Below are positions 46,673 to 59,072 of a stretch of DNA of 64,000 nt, piece by piece. Source of the DNA: Haliotis asinina (lineage: Eukaryota; Mollusca; Gastropoda; Lepetellida; Haliotidae); the NCBI RefSeq assembly GCF_037392515.1, contig NC_090281.1, forward strand, positions 41,640,645 through 41,704,644. Reading direction: 5' to 3'. The notes under the pieces are model-generated. The model was not told the origin of the DNA, made no database searches, and saw only the letters and a program-made list of their open reading frames with translations. Position numbers and translations under genes: made by a program. Position 1 is the first letter of the stretch, and every line of letters starts with the position of its first letter.

Positions 46673-47290
46673 ATGGGTCTGTACCCAGTCGTAGAGGAAG
46701 TAGCGAAGACACTGGAAACCGTAGATGGGTTCCGCTTGAGGCAGTTATGTGATGTGAAACGCCAACTAGAACAAGACCGTGACACGCGGAAAGCACTATG
46801 TAAAAAGTACAATAGAGCTTTCAATATCGTGGACGGGGCTGACACTACCCTTATGGCAACCAGCATGGGACTAGGGGCGGCAGGCGTTGGGTTGTTAGCT
46901 ACCATCGTGGCCGCACCTATAGTGCTAGGTATTGAAATAACAGCTGGGGTGGCAGGGTTGGCAGGGTTGGCGCTTAAGTTAGTATCACGCAGACTTAATC
47001 GTAAGGCATTGAAACACGACGAGATCAGGGTTCTGGCCGAAGCAAAGCTGAACACAGTGAGTGAGCGAATTTCCACGGCACTCTCTGACAGTAAGATCTC
47101 AGAAGAGGAGTTTCGGTCAATCCTCTCTGAACTCAAAAAATATAACGGAATGAAACAAGATATTCGATCCAAGTCTCGTAAGTTTGCTATCAGCGAGGAC
47201 GAGAAAAAAAAGTACATAGAACAGGGGATACAAAAAGCCCAGCAAGCCTTTATTATGAACACCAAAGAGATCGTAGGCGGTTCACGTTAA
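46673..47290 (+). CDS. Polinton 2 205 aa hydrophobic-centre protein
   Basis: One substitution (F for S at about residue 170) from the copy at 8,679-9,296. It starts one base after the stop of the 221 aa gene. Confidence 0.75.
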   Translation: MGLYPVVEEVAKTLETVDGFRLRQLCDVKRQLEQDRDTRKALCKKYNRAFNIVDGADTTLMATSMGLGAAGVGLLATIVAAPIVLGIEITAGVAGLAGLALKLVSRRLNRKALKHDEIRVLAEAKLNTVSERISTALSDSKISEEEFRSILSELKKYNGMKQDIRSKSRKFAISEDEKKKYIEQGIQKAQQAFIMNTKEIVGGSR

Positions 47291-47338
47291 ACTGTTTCAT
47301 CGATATAAACGTGACATAGGCCGCCAACTTTTTATAGT

Positions 47339-47672
47339 GTGAGGTATCTATACCAGCCGGGGGAACACGAGGGTGATAGCCGTAAGCGGGCCACCGATCC
47401 TATATGGTCAGTCAAAACTTACAACATAGATAAAGTGGATATGAAAGCCGACGAACCTAACTTGTACTACTTGAGGGATGGGCCGGGTAGGGGGTTTGTA
47501 AGAGAAGAATTATTGATCGTACCGTACGGCACAGTGTTACCTCCAACACACATTAAGTAGTAGGGGTAATAGTAGCAAGAGCTAAGGGCCCAACCAAAGC
47601 CTTATTTACTAAATAAGGCTTTGTAGAGGCATTTCTTGAAAGTGGTCCAGAACTGTCATTCCCTATACTACT
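47339..47672 (-). repeat. Polinton 2 right TIR (334 bp) with integrase 3'-end copy
   Basis: Contains an open fragment of about 70 codons (47,339-47,560) identical in kind to the integrase C-terminus. It has no start of its own and is a TIR copy, not a gene. Palindrome at 47,595-47,623. Confidence 0.92.
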
Positions 47673-47677
47673 GGACT
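47673..47677 (+). repeat. Target-site duplication of Polinton 2, right copy (ggact)
   Basis: Pairs with 33,413-33,417. Confidence 0.8.
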
Positions 47678-49387
47678 AATCAAAGGCATGCATGCATTCT
47701 TCACACACAAGCGCCACTGTAAAACATATGCAATTCACAAAAGCTACTAAGACATTTGATATCCTTGGTAAAAGTATGGCAAGGGCAGAGAATAACTCTT
47801 TGATGTATAATTACAGGTCTACATTTTAAAGAAACATGAAAAACGTCATTTGTTTTTTCCCGACCACTGGAAATACTTTCAGCTGCTCTAAAGACTTGTG
47901 AATAGCATGCCTGCTGTCACAGCCATATCTGTCCGCCATATTCCCCATACCCTACCTGGATAGGGCCAGAATGAAGCAGCCCCTAGTTCCAATCATGTTC
48001 TTATGAGATACGACATGAGAGACTGTGTGTTCTATTTGGAAGTGTTCAACATCAAGGACGTGTCAGTGGTTGTCGTATCATCTGAAATGTTTAGTGTACA
48101 TATATATGGTAAGCCTGTGAAAATATCAAACCATGTGTCTGAAGTACTAGATTGTTACACGTTGACGTTTTGTATTGATGGTATGTATGGATGCCAAAGT
48201 TAAGTATGTGTGCCCCACTCGGACACTTTACACTGACCCCGCGCAGTACTTGTGGTACCCAATAATGCTTAGCGCCTGACAGAGACCAACAGGTACCATG
48301 GCATGGTGTGGACGAGGATAAAACCCACAACTACCCGCCTTCGCGGAGTCAGGATTTTATATTACAATGTCATGAACACATACTACCATTAAATATACAT
48401 ATGGCAAAAACGCAGGGTTGTGTACATAAGACAATGGTATACTCTCAAAAGGTATGAAATGACTATTCAAAGAAAATTCTTTATATACAGCAGCCACGTT
48501 CTCTGGCAAATAGCATGGTTGTCTAACAACAATAGTTTTGAAAAATAGAGATTTCAAGCTTTCCAATGGCACCCAAAACATTTTGATATACCTTCGGCAG
48601 ACATGTTTCAATTTCTGACACCAAAAGCTCTGCTCTGTTAGTAGTTATACCAACAGTGTACTATAACATTGTTATCACATACTAGTATTTCCTTAAAATG
48701 TTAAGAATCAGCATTTCAGCATCATGCATTTAAGCAGTGAGAATGAGCACATTGTCATACAAATACCTGTTCAAGTTTTATTAGGCATTAGTTGAGATTC
48801 TATCATATGCAAAAGAATGTTAGGAAGTGACGAGAGATTGTTATACATCTTAGAAAAAGAATTTGACCATCAAGTGTACCTGAATCTCTGTGTGTATACA
48901 ACATGCAACCCAAGAAACGCTATTGCAGATCATATCATAAGCGTTATCCCTTCACCATGGGTTTAAGAATTTATACCTCACGCTCTGAATCTACGCTGGG
49001 TCAACTTTGATTGCTGAAATTTAACAGTCTATAAAAGAACTTTTATAAGCATATTTGAGTTTGAATTATTTTCTAGGAGTATTTCAATATTGTTCAGATT
49101 ATGAAGAAACATCTGAAACTTGCATTTACCAAGGACGACCAACTGAAGCCATCAGGTACAGGTTCTCTTGGAGGATAAATGCACCTCACTAGTAATGTAC
49201 ATGATTATCATAGCAGAAGTACACGCAGTTAAAATTAATTTGCACATGAAGATATCATTTTGTTGTTTAGACATAATACTCATATATTCTGTGACAAAAG
49301 ACTAACAGAACATATTCATAAGTGTAACAGTTGGACCATCTGCATATGGATGCTATAAACAAAGAAGAAGAATTGATGGTGATTTAC
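47678..49387. other. Intron sequence of the HECT-like gene, 3' of Polinton 2
   Basis: No coding or repeat feature that I can support in these 1.7 kb. AT-rich, single-copy in appearance. Confidence 0.4.
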
Positions 49388-49675
49388 CTGGGTAGTTCAG
49401 CTCGAGCATTTTGGACTTTTCCAGCCCGCACAAAATGGGCATCCTAGAGATGTCTATCATAAGCAACCTGAGAAATTCCCTCGATGGCCCTCCTTTGTCA
49501 ATACCACACTCTTCCATGAACTTTACTGATAGACGATTTCTCGGATCGAACGATTGTCATCTAATCGCTCTTGTGGCTCCCTGAAGTACAGCATACCGAG
49601 ACACATTGGCGATGTTTGATCTTCCTTCTTTAGTTTTGGCTGCAAGTCCTTCAAGGATGTTTGTCAAACTGATGT
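49388..49675 (-). pseudogene. HECT-like (G2E3-type) host gene exon with an in-frame TGA
   Basis: The acceptor 'gctttctagtgttgcag' (49,676 upward) and the donor 'acccag|gtaaat' (49,387 down) enclose 288 nt, phase 1 to phase 1. It reads 'ILEGLAAKTKEG', 'VSRYAVLQGATRAIR', a TGA at 49,557-49,559, then 'QSFDPRNRLSVKFMEECGID' and 'KGGPSREFLRLLMIDI'. The run from 'gA.R...R.sF.P' to 'VkF' and 'GGP.rEFl.Ll' is characteristic of HECT-like domains in G2E3-type proteins. The TGA replaces an expected Arg (cga to tga). So this is a pseudogene, a null allele or an assembly error. Earlier exons not identified. Confidence 0.6.
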
Positions 49676-49947
49676 CTGCAACACTAGAAAGCACATTTAT
49701 TGTTAAGAATAAGTATGTGTTGTATGGGGGCTCTAATCGTGCAAAAATCTGCCATTTTGGTTCTGACGTCATTTCGTCAATGACTTTGGAGAACACTTTG
49801 TTGGTGACCTCATTTTCACCACGACCTTGAGCGGTCCTCACGGGCATGGGTGTGTTTTTAGGTGAGACGCCTAGCAACCATACAGACAGATCAACCGGTT
49901 TCATCTGGTTTTATGTCTTACCTATGTAAAAACCCCTTTTATTTCAG

Positions 49948-50377
49948 ATCATGCATCAGTTTCATTCTTGATTACACATCGCATCCATGTCTCTCTCGCC
50001 CTCTTGAAGATGGAAGCCCTTGATAATCTGAGGAAGAACTATTCTGGCCTCGTGCAAGTGATACAGAGAGTAGAAGAGGTGGTCGACAGACTGGTACAGT
50101 ATGGAGTGCTTACCATCTTCACGAAAGCTGAGATTATTGAGAAACCACTGATGTGTTTTGATCGGGTCAGAGAACTCCTGTCCATATATGCATATTACAT
50201 AGACGAGGCCCCCGAGCATACACCCTGTTCTGCAAAGCCCTGGAGGAATGCGGAGAGATACAGGCCATGGCATTGTTGGGACTAGGGACAGACAAGACCG
50301 AATGTGATGATGGGTACCAATGTATGGACAGTATTCCTCTCAAACCTCAAACACAGTTCCAAGAACAGTTTAATTAA
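49948..50377 (+). pseudogene. CARD-encoding exon (death-fold), frame-broken
   Basis: After an acceptor-like 'ccccttttatttcag' (to 49,947), ATG 50,010 opens 'MEALDNLRKNYSGLVQVIQR' and 'VVDRLVQYGVLTIFTKAEI', the helix 1-3 pattern of CARD domains. The domain then continues in another frame from about 50,200: 'RGPRAYTLFCKALEECGEIQ' and 'AMALLGLG', the helix 5-6 pattern, to a stop at 50,375. A one-base indel in 'atatatgcatattacat' (about 50,187-50,203) separates the halves. If repaired by re-reading it would be a short CARD-only protein, of the kind that regulates caspases or inflammasome-like complexes. Opposite in strand to the HECT-like exons. Confidence 0.6.
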
Positions 50378-51567
50378 TAATATATATCTGAACTACTGCT
50401 ATTGCTAAAGAGGTTTTAATTTTACTTATTTTTATACAATATATTTACTGAAAGGAATACAAGCCCGTACACAACTCAATGATCCAATAAATTATAATTA
50501 ATATATAATAAAAGTTTGAGCAATGTTCCTATGCAGAGTCAACTCACCTTTTATTCTTGTATATAGATATCAGAGTTTTATTATTTCTTTTCAGATAAAG
50601 AAAGCGTCTGATCCTTAATTTGAGAAAGCAGACAACCGAAACCTGGACTTGCCTCATTCATCCCAATCTAGAGAAACCAGACTAAGTGTGCCTCGCGCAC
50701 ATAGCTGGACAAAGGCCATTTATAGCCATTCGTCCTTTCACCACTTGTATGTTTAGTACGGTTATTGTGAAGTTTGTGTGCATGGTAGTTGGAATATGAT
50801 GCTTCATTACATCATGAATAAACAAGAATGTGAAGGAACAAAGTGTATCGTTTGTTCTTGTATCATTAGTTTGAAGCCACATTTAATATTGTGATATCCG
50901 CCGAATCATGCGTCAACAATTTACTTTTGTTGTCAGGAATGGAAACCTACACATGACCATAGCTTCGTGTCAGTTTCCATCACCAGATCCATTATGGATT
51001 CTATTTGGAAACTAGGTCACCCAGTTTCACTGAATGGATACCAACTGGATGTCAGGATGACAAACAATTACCCATTTTATGTTACTTAGTTCAAAACAAC
51101 CCAATGGAAACCAACATGAAACCACATTTTCTGCTTTTATGTTGGTTTCCGTTCAGTGAGATGTGAGAATTGCAAATTCCAGACATGGAAACCAACAAGA
51201 AACCCCCGAACTTAGTTTCATTTCGGTTTCCATTTACAGAATTCCACAATCACAGATTCCAAAATGGAATCTAGTTGGAAACTCAGTTAGTGAGTTTCAG
51301 GGAATGGAAACCAACTGGATTCCGCAATTACCCACATTACGGATGGTTTCCAGGTTTCTGGAAACCAAGTCATTTTTGTACTGGAATTTGTACTGTATTG
51401 TATACCTTGCTCTCGTTGCATGAAAATACAGAGTTTGAACGTTTACGACTTGTCTTTGTTCTGTTTTGCTGGTTCAAAGGGGATTTCTGACATAGTTTGT
51501 CATGGTTAAGAATTTTTTACTGTAACATTTCATATATTTAAGATTAACTGACTCATGATGTTTAGAG
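50378..51567. other. Non-coding stretch with a GGAAACC/GGTTTCC-rich segment
   Basis: No gene supported. From 50,940 to 51,370 variants of 'atggaaaccaac' and its reverse complement occur many times on both strands; see the findings list. Confidence 0.45.
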
Positions 51568-52010
51568 ATAAAACCGTTCCCCATGTAGAGCATGGACTAA
51601 ATCTTGTAACAAAGCATGCCTGCTTCCAACAACTGTAAGATGGAACAACAAAATTAATACAAACTCTGGCATTTCTCTCAACAACAGTTTCGATGAGTGT
51701 AAGAAGCGGACATTGTATGCATCCTGTATAGATACATATAGGTTCGGTGTAAATCTGATACATGCAATGTGCATGGTGCATGACACTGACCAAAACATTG
51801 AGGTTGTGGCGCTGTCCAAACACCACTGGGTGGACACGTGGTCATCCATGGAGGAGTTCTCTGAAAGCCATGGGCACTGCTGCAGACGAGGACACACTCG
51901 CTGTCCGCTTAGAAGGCCACTGTACACTGGTACCCTACAACGTGTCGTGGCAGCTGCAATCCTGGACACGTCCTCGCTGAGCAAACATGTTAGTATGAAC
52001 GTCTACATGT
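51568..52010 (+). other. Unassigned 147-codon open frame
   Basis: Open on the + strand without an early ATG, including 'SLNNSFDECKKRTLYASCID' and 'VVALSKHHWVDTWSSMEEF'. The first Met is at 51,713. No family recognised. An overlapping - strand frame of similar size weakens the case. It could be an exon or chance. Confidence 0.2.
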
Positions 52011-52019
52011 GAAATATCA

Positions 52020-55000
52020 CACAACTGCATATGCAATCATTCTTCTTTCATACTTCTTTTATGCACTAAAAGCAATTTTCGTATTGACATCGGAAACCAC
52101 ATAAAAGCAAATACCAGCATGTCAGACATGCTATTTCCTCATGGCGTTTTCAACGTTTTGCTAGTACGTGGATGTTTACACTGGAAAAAAGTTCACCTTT
52201 ACAAGCTTGTAAATCTTTTGTAAAGATGACGTTTACAATACATTTACAATTTTGGAAAGATGATGTTTACAAGACATTTACAATTTATAAAGATTCACAA
52301 GGGGAGATAACTGGTGGGTGATGGTAAAACGGTCTGCAAGGCCTCAAATTCACACCTAATAAATCCCAAAGGCTAATTACAGTTTGACCTCTCGACATAA
52401 TTAATGAGGTAATTGGGGCGTGAAATAAGAGTGGGACAGACCACTTTTCAGTGGACAGGGGTCACTCTGTTAGGGGTAGGATGCTGATGCTCTTACTACA
52501 GTGTTCGGTGGAGTGAAGATGCATGGGTGTGTCTTTCACTATGCGCAAGCTGTTTAGAAAAGTATTCCGACTCAGTATCCCACTTATTTTGTGTTTGAGA
52601 ACAGTGAATAACAATAACCATAAACAATATCACCTTGTCACCTCTGATAATATGCTAAATGATAGAGATTGTGTTGTGATAACATAACACATGACAGTAT
52701 ATGTTGCTATGAATCATGTGGTCGATCCAACTTTTACAATAGTACCAGTACAGATGGGATAGGTCACCTTTTGAAATATTTCACAATCATATTTGATTTT
52801 TGTTGTTTCTGTTGATTCTTCCTTTCTGTGGTCAGCCAAGCAACAATCCACCACAATCCCATAAAATCATTGAGGCATGAAGTCCCATAAGCCAACTGAA
52901 TAATTTTAGGCTTCGTGGGACTACACCTGTTGTACACGGGCTAGCTGCAATTAACACATACTGCTATATTTAACATAACTAAAGAATAACCTTCAGGAAT
53001 GGAAGCCCATGACAGAAATGTGCCCTGGACAAATAACAGGTTGGAGGTTGGCATGGGAGGTTAAAGTAAGTTGTTGGAAAAGCCCATCCCAACGTTTTCG
53101 AGATGATAAATTTCATGTTGGACTGGAGACGCAAATTAATAAACTGAACATTGTGCAACATAGTGCTGGCCAGACACTGCTCCCAAAGAAAAAGAAACAT
53201 CAAGACCTCCAGAGAGAACTGTCCACCCTGGAACATAGGGCATTATTGATATGTTGTATTATTTTGAAAGGTTATCTCATGGAACGAAACTTTCTTAAAG
53301 GTCACATGAAAAAGGAAAACACGACTTGGCAGATTCTGATACCTTTTAGAATGCAGTTACCGAAACAAATCATAAAAAATGCCAATTGAACCTATAGAGA
53401 GAAAAAAAAAAGCGATGGAAAAAATCCCGCGAATTCGGAGTTCAAGCGATTCACTAAATTTCCCCCAGCGCTGGGGGAAGAATTTGTTTCAACAGTTGTG
53501 CTGCGCTGCGCCCATACTGCATGCGCAGTGAATAGGTTCACGGAGCTTGAAACGGTATGCATGCCCGGAGTATGAGATCGTGAGCAGTAGTCTAATCTTG
53601 GTTGTGTACACAAACAAGTAAATAATCTACTCGTTACATAAAAAAACATGTTGATTGTAAGAAGAAGCCTCTATCACAGAGAAAGCTTAATGTCTGGTTT
53701 ATTGACACCTATATGTATGGCTGCCTGTCTGCTAAAGACGATATGCAATACACAGCTTCAATCATTGACCACATGCAATTTAAACTTAACACCTATCAGG
53801 CTATACGCCATAAACAAAATAAATTGATTGATGACTTATGCATCCGAGTCCTGTCTCAGCCACATTATGTAATTAAGCAGGTGTGATACTTGTACACATG
53901 ACATGTTTTTATGTCTATGGGTTGCAAAGAAACTACATCCGTTTTTCTCGGATGACTGGATCTCACGGAAACTGGTGCAAACGCTTGTCAGTTTCAAGTC
54001 CTGCTTTGTACTTGGACGAATGACAGTTTCCAGTCGTTCACCATCTCTACTGAGATGATTTTTGATTGGATCGAACGCAAATTCAGAGATGGGTTTACAA
54101 AACCCAACATCTCTACATACATTCTTTATGGATAACAACATAGTGTATATGACTTTGTTTGACAACGGTATATCAATCCATAGTGAGACGACGCATCATA
54201 TACAATACAAAAAGTTGTTATCCATAAAGAATCTTTCTTTCTTGTGACTCGCGATACTTCTAAAATGCCCATCAAACACATCATCTTTCTGAACACACTA
54301 TGGGCCCCACCTTATGAGCCCTCGGCGTATCAGCAAATGAAGCAGACAATCGGTAGCCGTCGTTACACTTGAGTGCACATCCACCATCTATGGCTGGGTT
54401 TGGTCTCCCGCGGGCTTCGTTACGAGGGACGAAAGTCCAAGTACAACCAAGGATACTCTACAATACTCTATATAGGCTCCCTGGTACAACATATTGCAGT
54501 TCTGAATCGCGATTGTATGCTTGTAATTTTATTACTTTCTTACAAACAGCAGAACTGATATAATGGAATGTATGTTACTAATACTTATAGTGGTGGAATA
54601 TTTGACATGTTGATATTTCATATGTTTTGGGGTTTTTTTTTATCTCGTGATCAGTAGTGGTAACGCCAAATACTAGTAAGTTCTTATCCACCTTGTGCCT
54701 GTAAAAACACAGAATGGCCTTCGTTCGACTTTGTGCATTGTCAGTTTATTCACATGGCATAGGAACCATATTTGAGGTGTCGCGAGTCACACTGCTTCCA
54801 TTTCCCTCGCTACTCTGCTACATCTTTATTGGATAAAAAATTGGATAAAAAATATTTTGAATTGTTTCTGAGGAGTTATAGGCTGGTTTGACATCTTGCA
54901 GTGTCATCATCGCGATAATGCGCCAAGGAGTGGGTTGTTTAGGTGGTGAAAGTTGTAATGTGCTGAATTTGGTTTATGACGCGTGAACAAGGAATTTAGC

Positions 55001-57150
55001 ATATCATAACATTGAAATAAATTTGATGTTCGCTTGATAGTGCCCCATGGTCAATACTGCACTGTTGATGGAAATGGTATTCTTTAATGCGGAATTTGTT
55101 TCACGTTTATAATACTCCCGTCTTTCATGCAAATTAAATTATCCCAAAACAAATAGACAGTGTCAAGCTTACACTAGATGTATATTTACAGATTATAACA
55201 AGAGGAAGATTAAATTTCATACAAAAACATTCCATTTACAAATTTACGGAAAATATGTTACACATTATTATCAAATATACAATAAAAAACAATGGGGGTA
55301 GCATTGTAGTTGTGCATTCTTTAATACTTGTTCATATTTTGCTTTCTTATGGCTGGGGAGGTCTGCCTGTTGCATCCCTTCGACTCGATTTCTGAAGAAA
55401 ACAGTCAATATGATTATACTTGCATTAAGTGAATGGTTAACCAATGTGAAAATAGAATCAATGGTTATTCTCATTATCTCATAGCAGGTATTATTGATAC
55501 TTGTGTATTTAGTGCATTAGAACACAGGTGTTGTATGGTATAACCTTTTTTCTCCTTTGAAAGATCACACGGATTAATACTGTGGGGTGATTGTTACTGT
55601 ATCTCCCAGCCTTGAACAAAGCCTCAACACATAACAAGGCCTAATCCCTTGCTCATCCTTGTGCATCCTCTTAAAAAATTTTCATCTAATTCTTGATTCC
55701 CGAAAGCTACTTAAATTGGTTTTCATCTTTACTTACTGTAGTTTTTCTGGAACTTCTTCTCATGACATCATTGTGTTCGTTTTGGTTGTTTTTCTTTCTT
55801 GAGACGGTTTCCTTTTTTGTCTGCAAACATCTTGTCATAGCCACTGCAACAAACAAAATACAATACCCTGACAGAAACTTTATGTTTCAATAAAACTGAC
55901 GTATATTATAGAGTGATTACAGAATTATAGCAAGAAGTCGTCACCAAACACATGCACCCGATTCAAACGGTTGAACAAAATCGCCCATGAACGTCACATT
56001 TTGTTACATAATTTTACTGTTTGGAGCTCAGGAAATGAGCATTCTTATTTATATGACAGTGGGTTGTGCTCATTTTTTTGTTGTGCACTGATGCATATAG
56101 GACAGAGCATTAAGCAGAACTGCAATACCTTGAAACTCAGCGTGCGGAATAACAGGGAGAGCTGCCTTAGCGTCCTTATTCTGTCCTGTTTCCAACCTAA
56201 AAAAATACCATTCTAAATTTATTGTCAGCACAATGAAGATAAATTCATGTCGAGGTTATCGTAGAAACACCTGAAGTTTTACTTGTTGAATGGTTTAATG
56301 CATTGAAACTCTTGCAGTTACTGTATTTAAATCATATTAAAGTATATTCTTACGTCTGTTGTGGATTTAGGGTCCTTCCTCCTACAGACTCAGCATTCCA
56401 TAGAGCCTGCCTCGCAGTTGTCAGTGAAAGTAAATTCATGGGAAAAATGCAATTAGCATTTTGAAAAACCTAACAAAATGACTCGCAGGTATTACAACTA
56501 AAGTCTTAAATAAAGTCGAATTACTGCTAATACAACATCGTATAAGAATATCTTGTCTAAAAACGTTACAAACATTTACAAAGGAATAAACAATCAACTT
56601 AGTTTTTAAAATATATTTGTGTTAAATTTGATTTTGAAATGCCTTAGCGATTTTGAAAAGGATATATCTATTAAAGTCACTATTCCATCCATATAATGAC
56701 GTGTGATATGGGAACCCAAAATACGTATATGCATGAATACTGGGATTAGTCTGTATTGCTCCGTCATTGTTGTTTTTGATGAAACCTATCTCTTAAAACA
56801 TAAAACAGAACATTTTACATCTGTAAGAATATGTCCAAAATCAGTCTAATATATTCCACCCCCATAGCCTGATTAAGTCCCAGGAAGGATATTTATGACA
56901 TGTAATAAACCTTTGATCAGTCAATTAGTCGGGCTGTTGTTCTCATATCGTGATTCAATATACTAAACACTTACTGAATGGCAGGGATACTCTACGACTC
57001 TGTATATTGAGCTCCCTGCTGAATGATATGGTAGTCTTGAGTGTAAGATTTCTCAACAACCATGCTGCTGAAGGAACACATGGCATCATCAGGGTTGCCT
57101 TACTGATGTTACAAATTATATACTTGCATCATCTGCAATATACTCACCTG
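52020..57150. other. Gene-poor flank, about 5 kb
   Basis: No supported gene. Contains a two-unit repeat of 'ggaaagatgatgtttacaag' type near 52,222-52,289 and a 20-bp perfect palindrome at 53,460-53,479. The 126-codon frame at 53,009-53,389 shows no domain. Confidence 0.4.
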
Positions 57151-57151
57151 A

Positions 57152-57420
57152 GCTGAATGTGCCCTCTGAAGAAATATCGCTGACAGACATTCTGAACGGC
57201 TTTGTAGATGTAAAGTCTCAAATTCACGATAGCAAAAATGTCCGTATGTTGGTGTGCAATGATCAACTGCATTTTCCCATCGGGTGTTCATATATGTATT
57301 TAGATCTCAAAAGGTCATCAAATTACTTTGAGTTACTCTTCCTCTCTGTAACTTCTCCAACCAAGAAATACAATGGACAGTGCACGTGTACACAACTGTT
57401 TGTGAAACATGTAAATAAAG
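57152..57420 (+). other. Possible host exon, function unknown
   Basis: An open frame with 'DILNGFVDVKSQIHDSKNVR', 'HFPIGCSYMYLDLKRSSNYF' and 'NGQCTCTQLFVKHVNK' ends at a strong donor 'aaag|gtacgt' (57,421). The acceptor side is weak. The sequence looks protein-like (mixed hydrophobic strands, paired Cys) but I do not recognise it. Confidence 0.3.
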
Positions 57421-59072
57421 GTACGTCACTTTAATATGAATTTTACCAATTGACCATGTTGTTGAAAAAGACTATTGTTCATCAAGACTAAGCGTTATCA
57501 AAACACTAACTCAAATCGGCCAAATAATCCCACTAGTGGTATCCTCCTTGGACTGAAGTTGTTTATTTTAAGAGTAAGAGAATTATAAGGCATGCTCAAC
57601 TGGGTTTGGTCGTTTAATTAATCCCACACAGCCATCACCAGCAGAGGGAATGATTTACACATCTCATTTTTGTGCTTAATTATTGTGTTTGTTTTTTATT
57701 GGTAAAAAATGACATGGGATTGTGAACAGCTTTACAGTTTATATCGACACCGGTACCATACAACATACAATACAAAATTTAAATGCAGCATGTGTTGTCA
57801 CATATGTATATAAATTTGAATAACAAACATGGGTAAAGCTTGAAGACAATCTTATGTGGAAATAGTGAATTATCTGATCTTAATAATCTGTCCATCTTAA
57901 GATCTGCCTACCTCTTCGTCACTGCTTCTTTTAGATTTGATCCTATATATGATTGAAGAATTAACCTCGTGGTTTGTCATATGATAATCTTGTATTAAAC
58001 TTTGGTTTAGTTACCTTTGTAAAGTGCATTCCACACATACAAACTAATTGTATCAATATAGAGCATTTACGAGAATGTTATTGGTAAGATAATTATTTTT
58101 GGTGTATTGATGGTAAAATTGTGGATGCTCACCGAAGTAACCATAGACTTAAGACAAAAAAACATCTTCAAGCAGAAAGGAAGACCATAACAGAGTATGG
58201 AAAAGTTTTTTCCCATCTTGTTGGGTCAGTTGTGTATGAAGTGAGCTATCACTGTTGACACTGATGATGTATGATTGTGTAGCACTTTAAGAATTTCTTA
58301 AATTCACGAAAGTCACCAAATGCAAAGCAGATTGTACAGTTATGTAAGTTATATTTTATGTATGAATAATAAATTAAAAATTTATGTACGCCGAACATAA
58401 ACAAACAAATGATAGACCGGCACGCACCATTTAAATATTCTGTAACATAATTCTTGCAAATGATTATATAAATCTTGTTACACAATGATTTTTATTAATT
58501 CATTTGACTACTTGCTCCAATCCACACGTACTGACATCACAACCAATTATCTATTGACATGTTTATGAGATTTCTTGAATACGCCAATTGCATAACACCG
58601 TTAATGAGCACCAACATAAAAGGTCTAGTGACAGGTGTCATTTAGAGAATGCATATAGTTCCCATGGAGTAGAGTGGTAAAATCATCGGAATGAGCTTGG
58701 GATGATGATTTCGAACAAAGGCAAGACATCTGTTTTAACAGGCACAAGTATTTGGTATATGGATCAATGCTGGCCGTACATATTAACTTTCATGTTTTCA
58801 CGCAGCAGACGCAGTTGCATTGATATAAAGCACAAATGGACTACACAAAATATGGCTTATTCCTTGAGTTTTCACTAATACATATGTCACATGCAAGATC
58901 CATTATGCATATCAACAGTAAGAACTCTAACAGAACAAAAGAAATAATAAATTAGTAAGTTAAAGAGTCATGGGGATTCTTGAGAAATGGCAAAATTGAA
59001 AGAAGTAGCGGTAAAATATGACATTTACATTTTGTAAATTTTTGTAAATCAACATTGTTTTTCTTGTGTTAC
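57421..59072. other. Non-coding stretch
   Basis: AT-rich; nothing that I can support as a gene or repeat. Confidence 0.4.

Larger units (their letters stand above)
33418..47672. mobile_element. Polinton 2 (Maverick), 14,255 bp, inverted relative to Polinton 1
   Basis: TIRs of 334 bp (33,418-33,751 and 47,339-47,672) begin 'agtagtatagggaatgacag'. Gene content and order are as in Polinton 1 but reversed. PolB, Int, MCP, ATPase, minor-capsid candidate and 390 aa genes are open. The 385 aa gene is frameshifted and the 197 aa gene has a nonsense codon. It sits in an intron of the HECT-like host gene. Confidence 0.95.

Noticed and set aside
47339..47560. A small separate gene at the Polinton 2 right end
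   Set aside because: It is the TIR copy of the integrase 3' end and has no start codon of its own.
49557..49904. A 115 aa - strand gene starting at 49,904
   Set aside because: Only the part from 49,675 down has HECT-like similarity. A polypyrimidine tract and AG at 49,676 show that the upstream part is probably intron.
51562..51984. 140-codon - strand frame
   Set aside because: No start context, domain or splice support, and it overlaps an equally long + strand frame.
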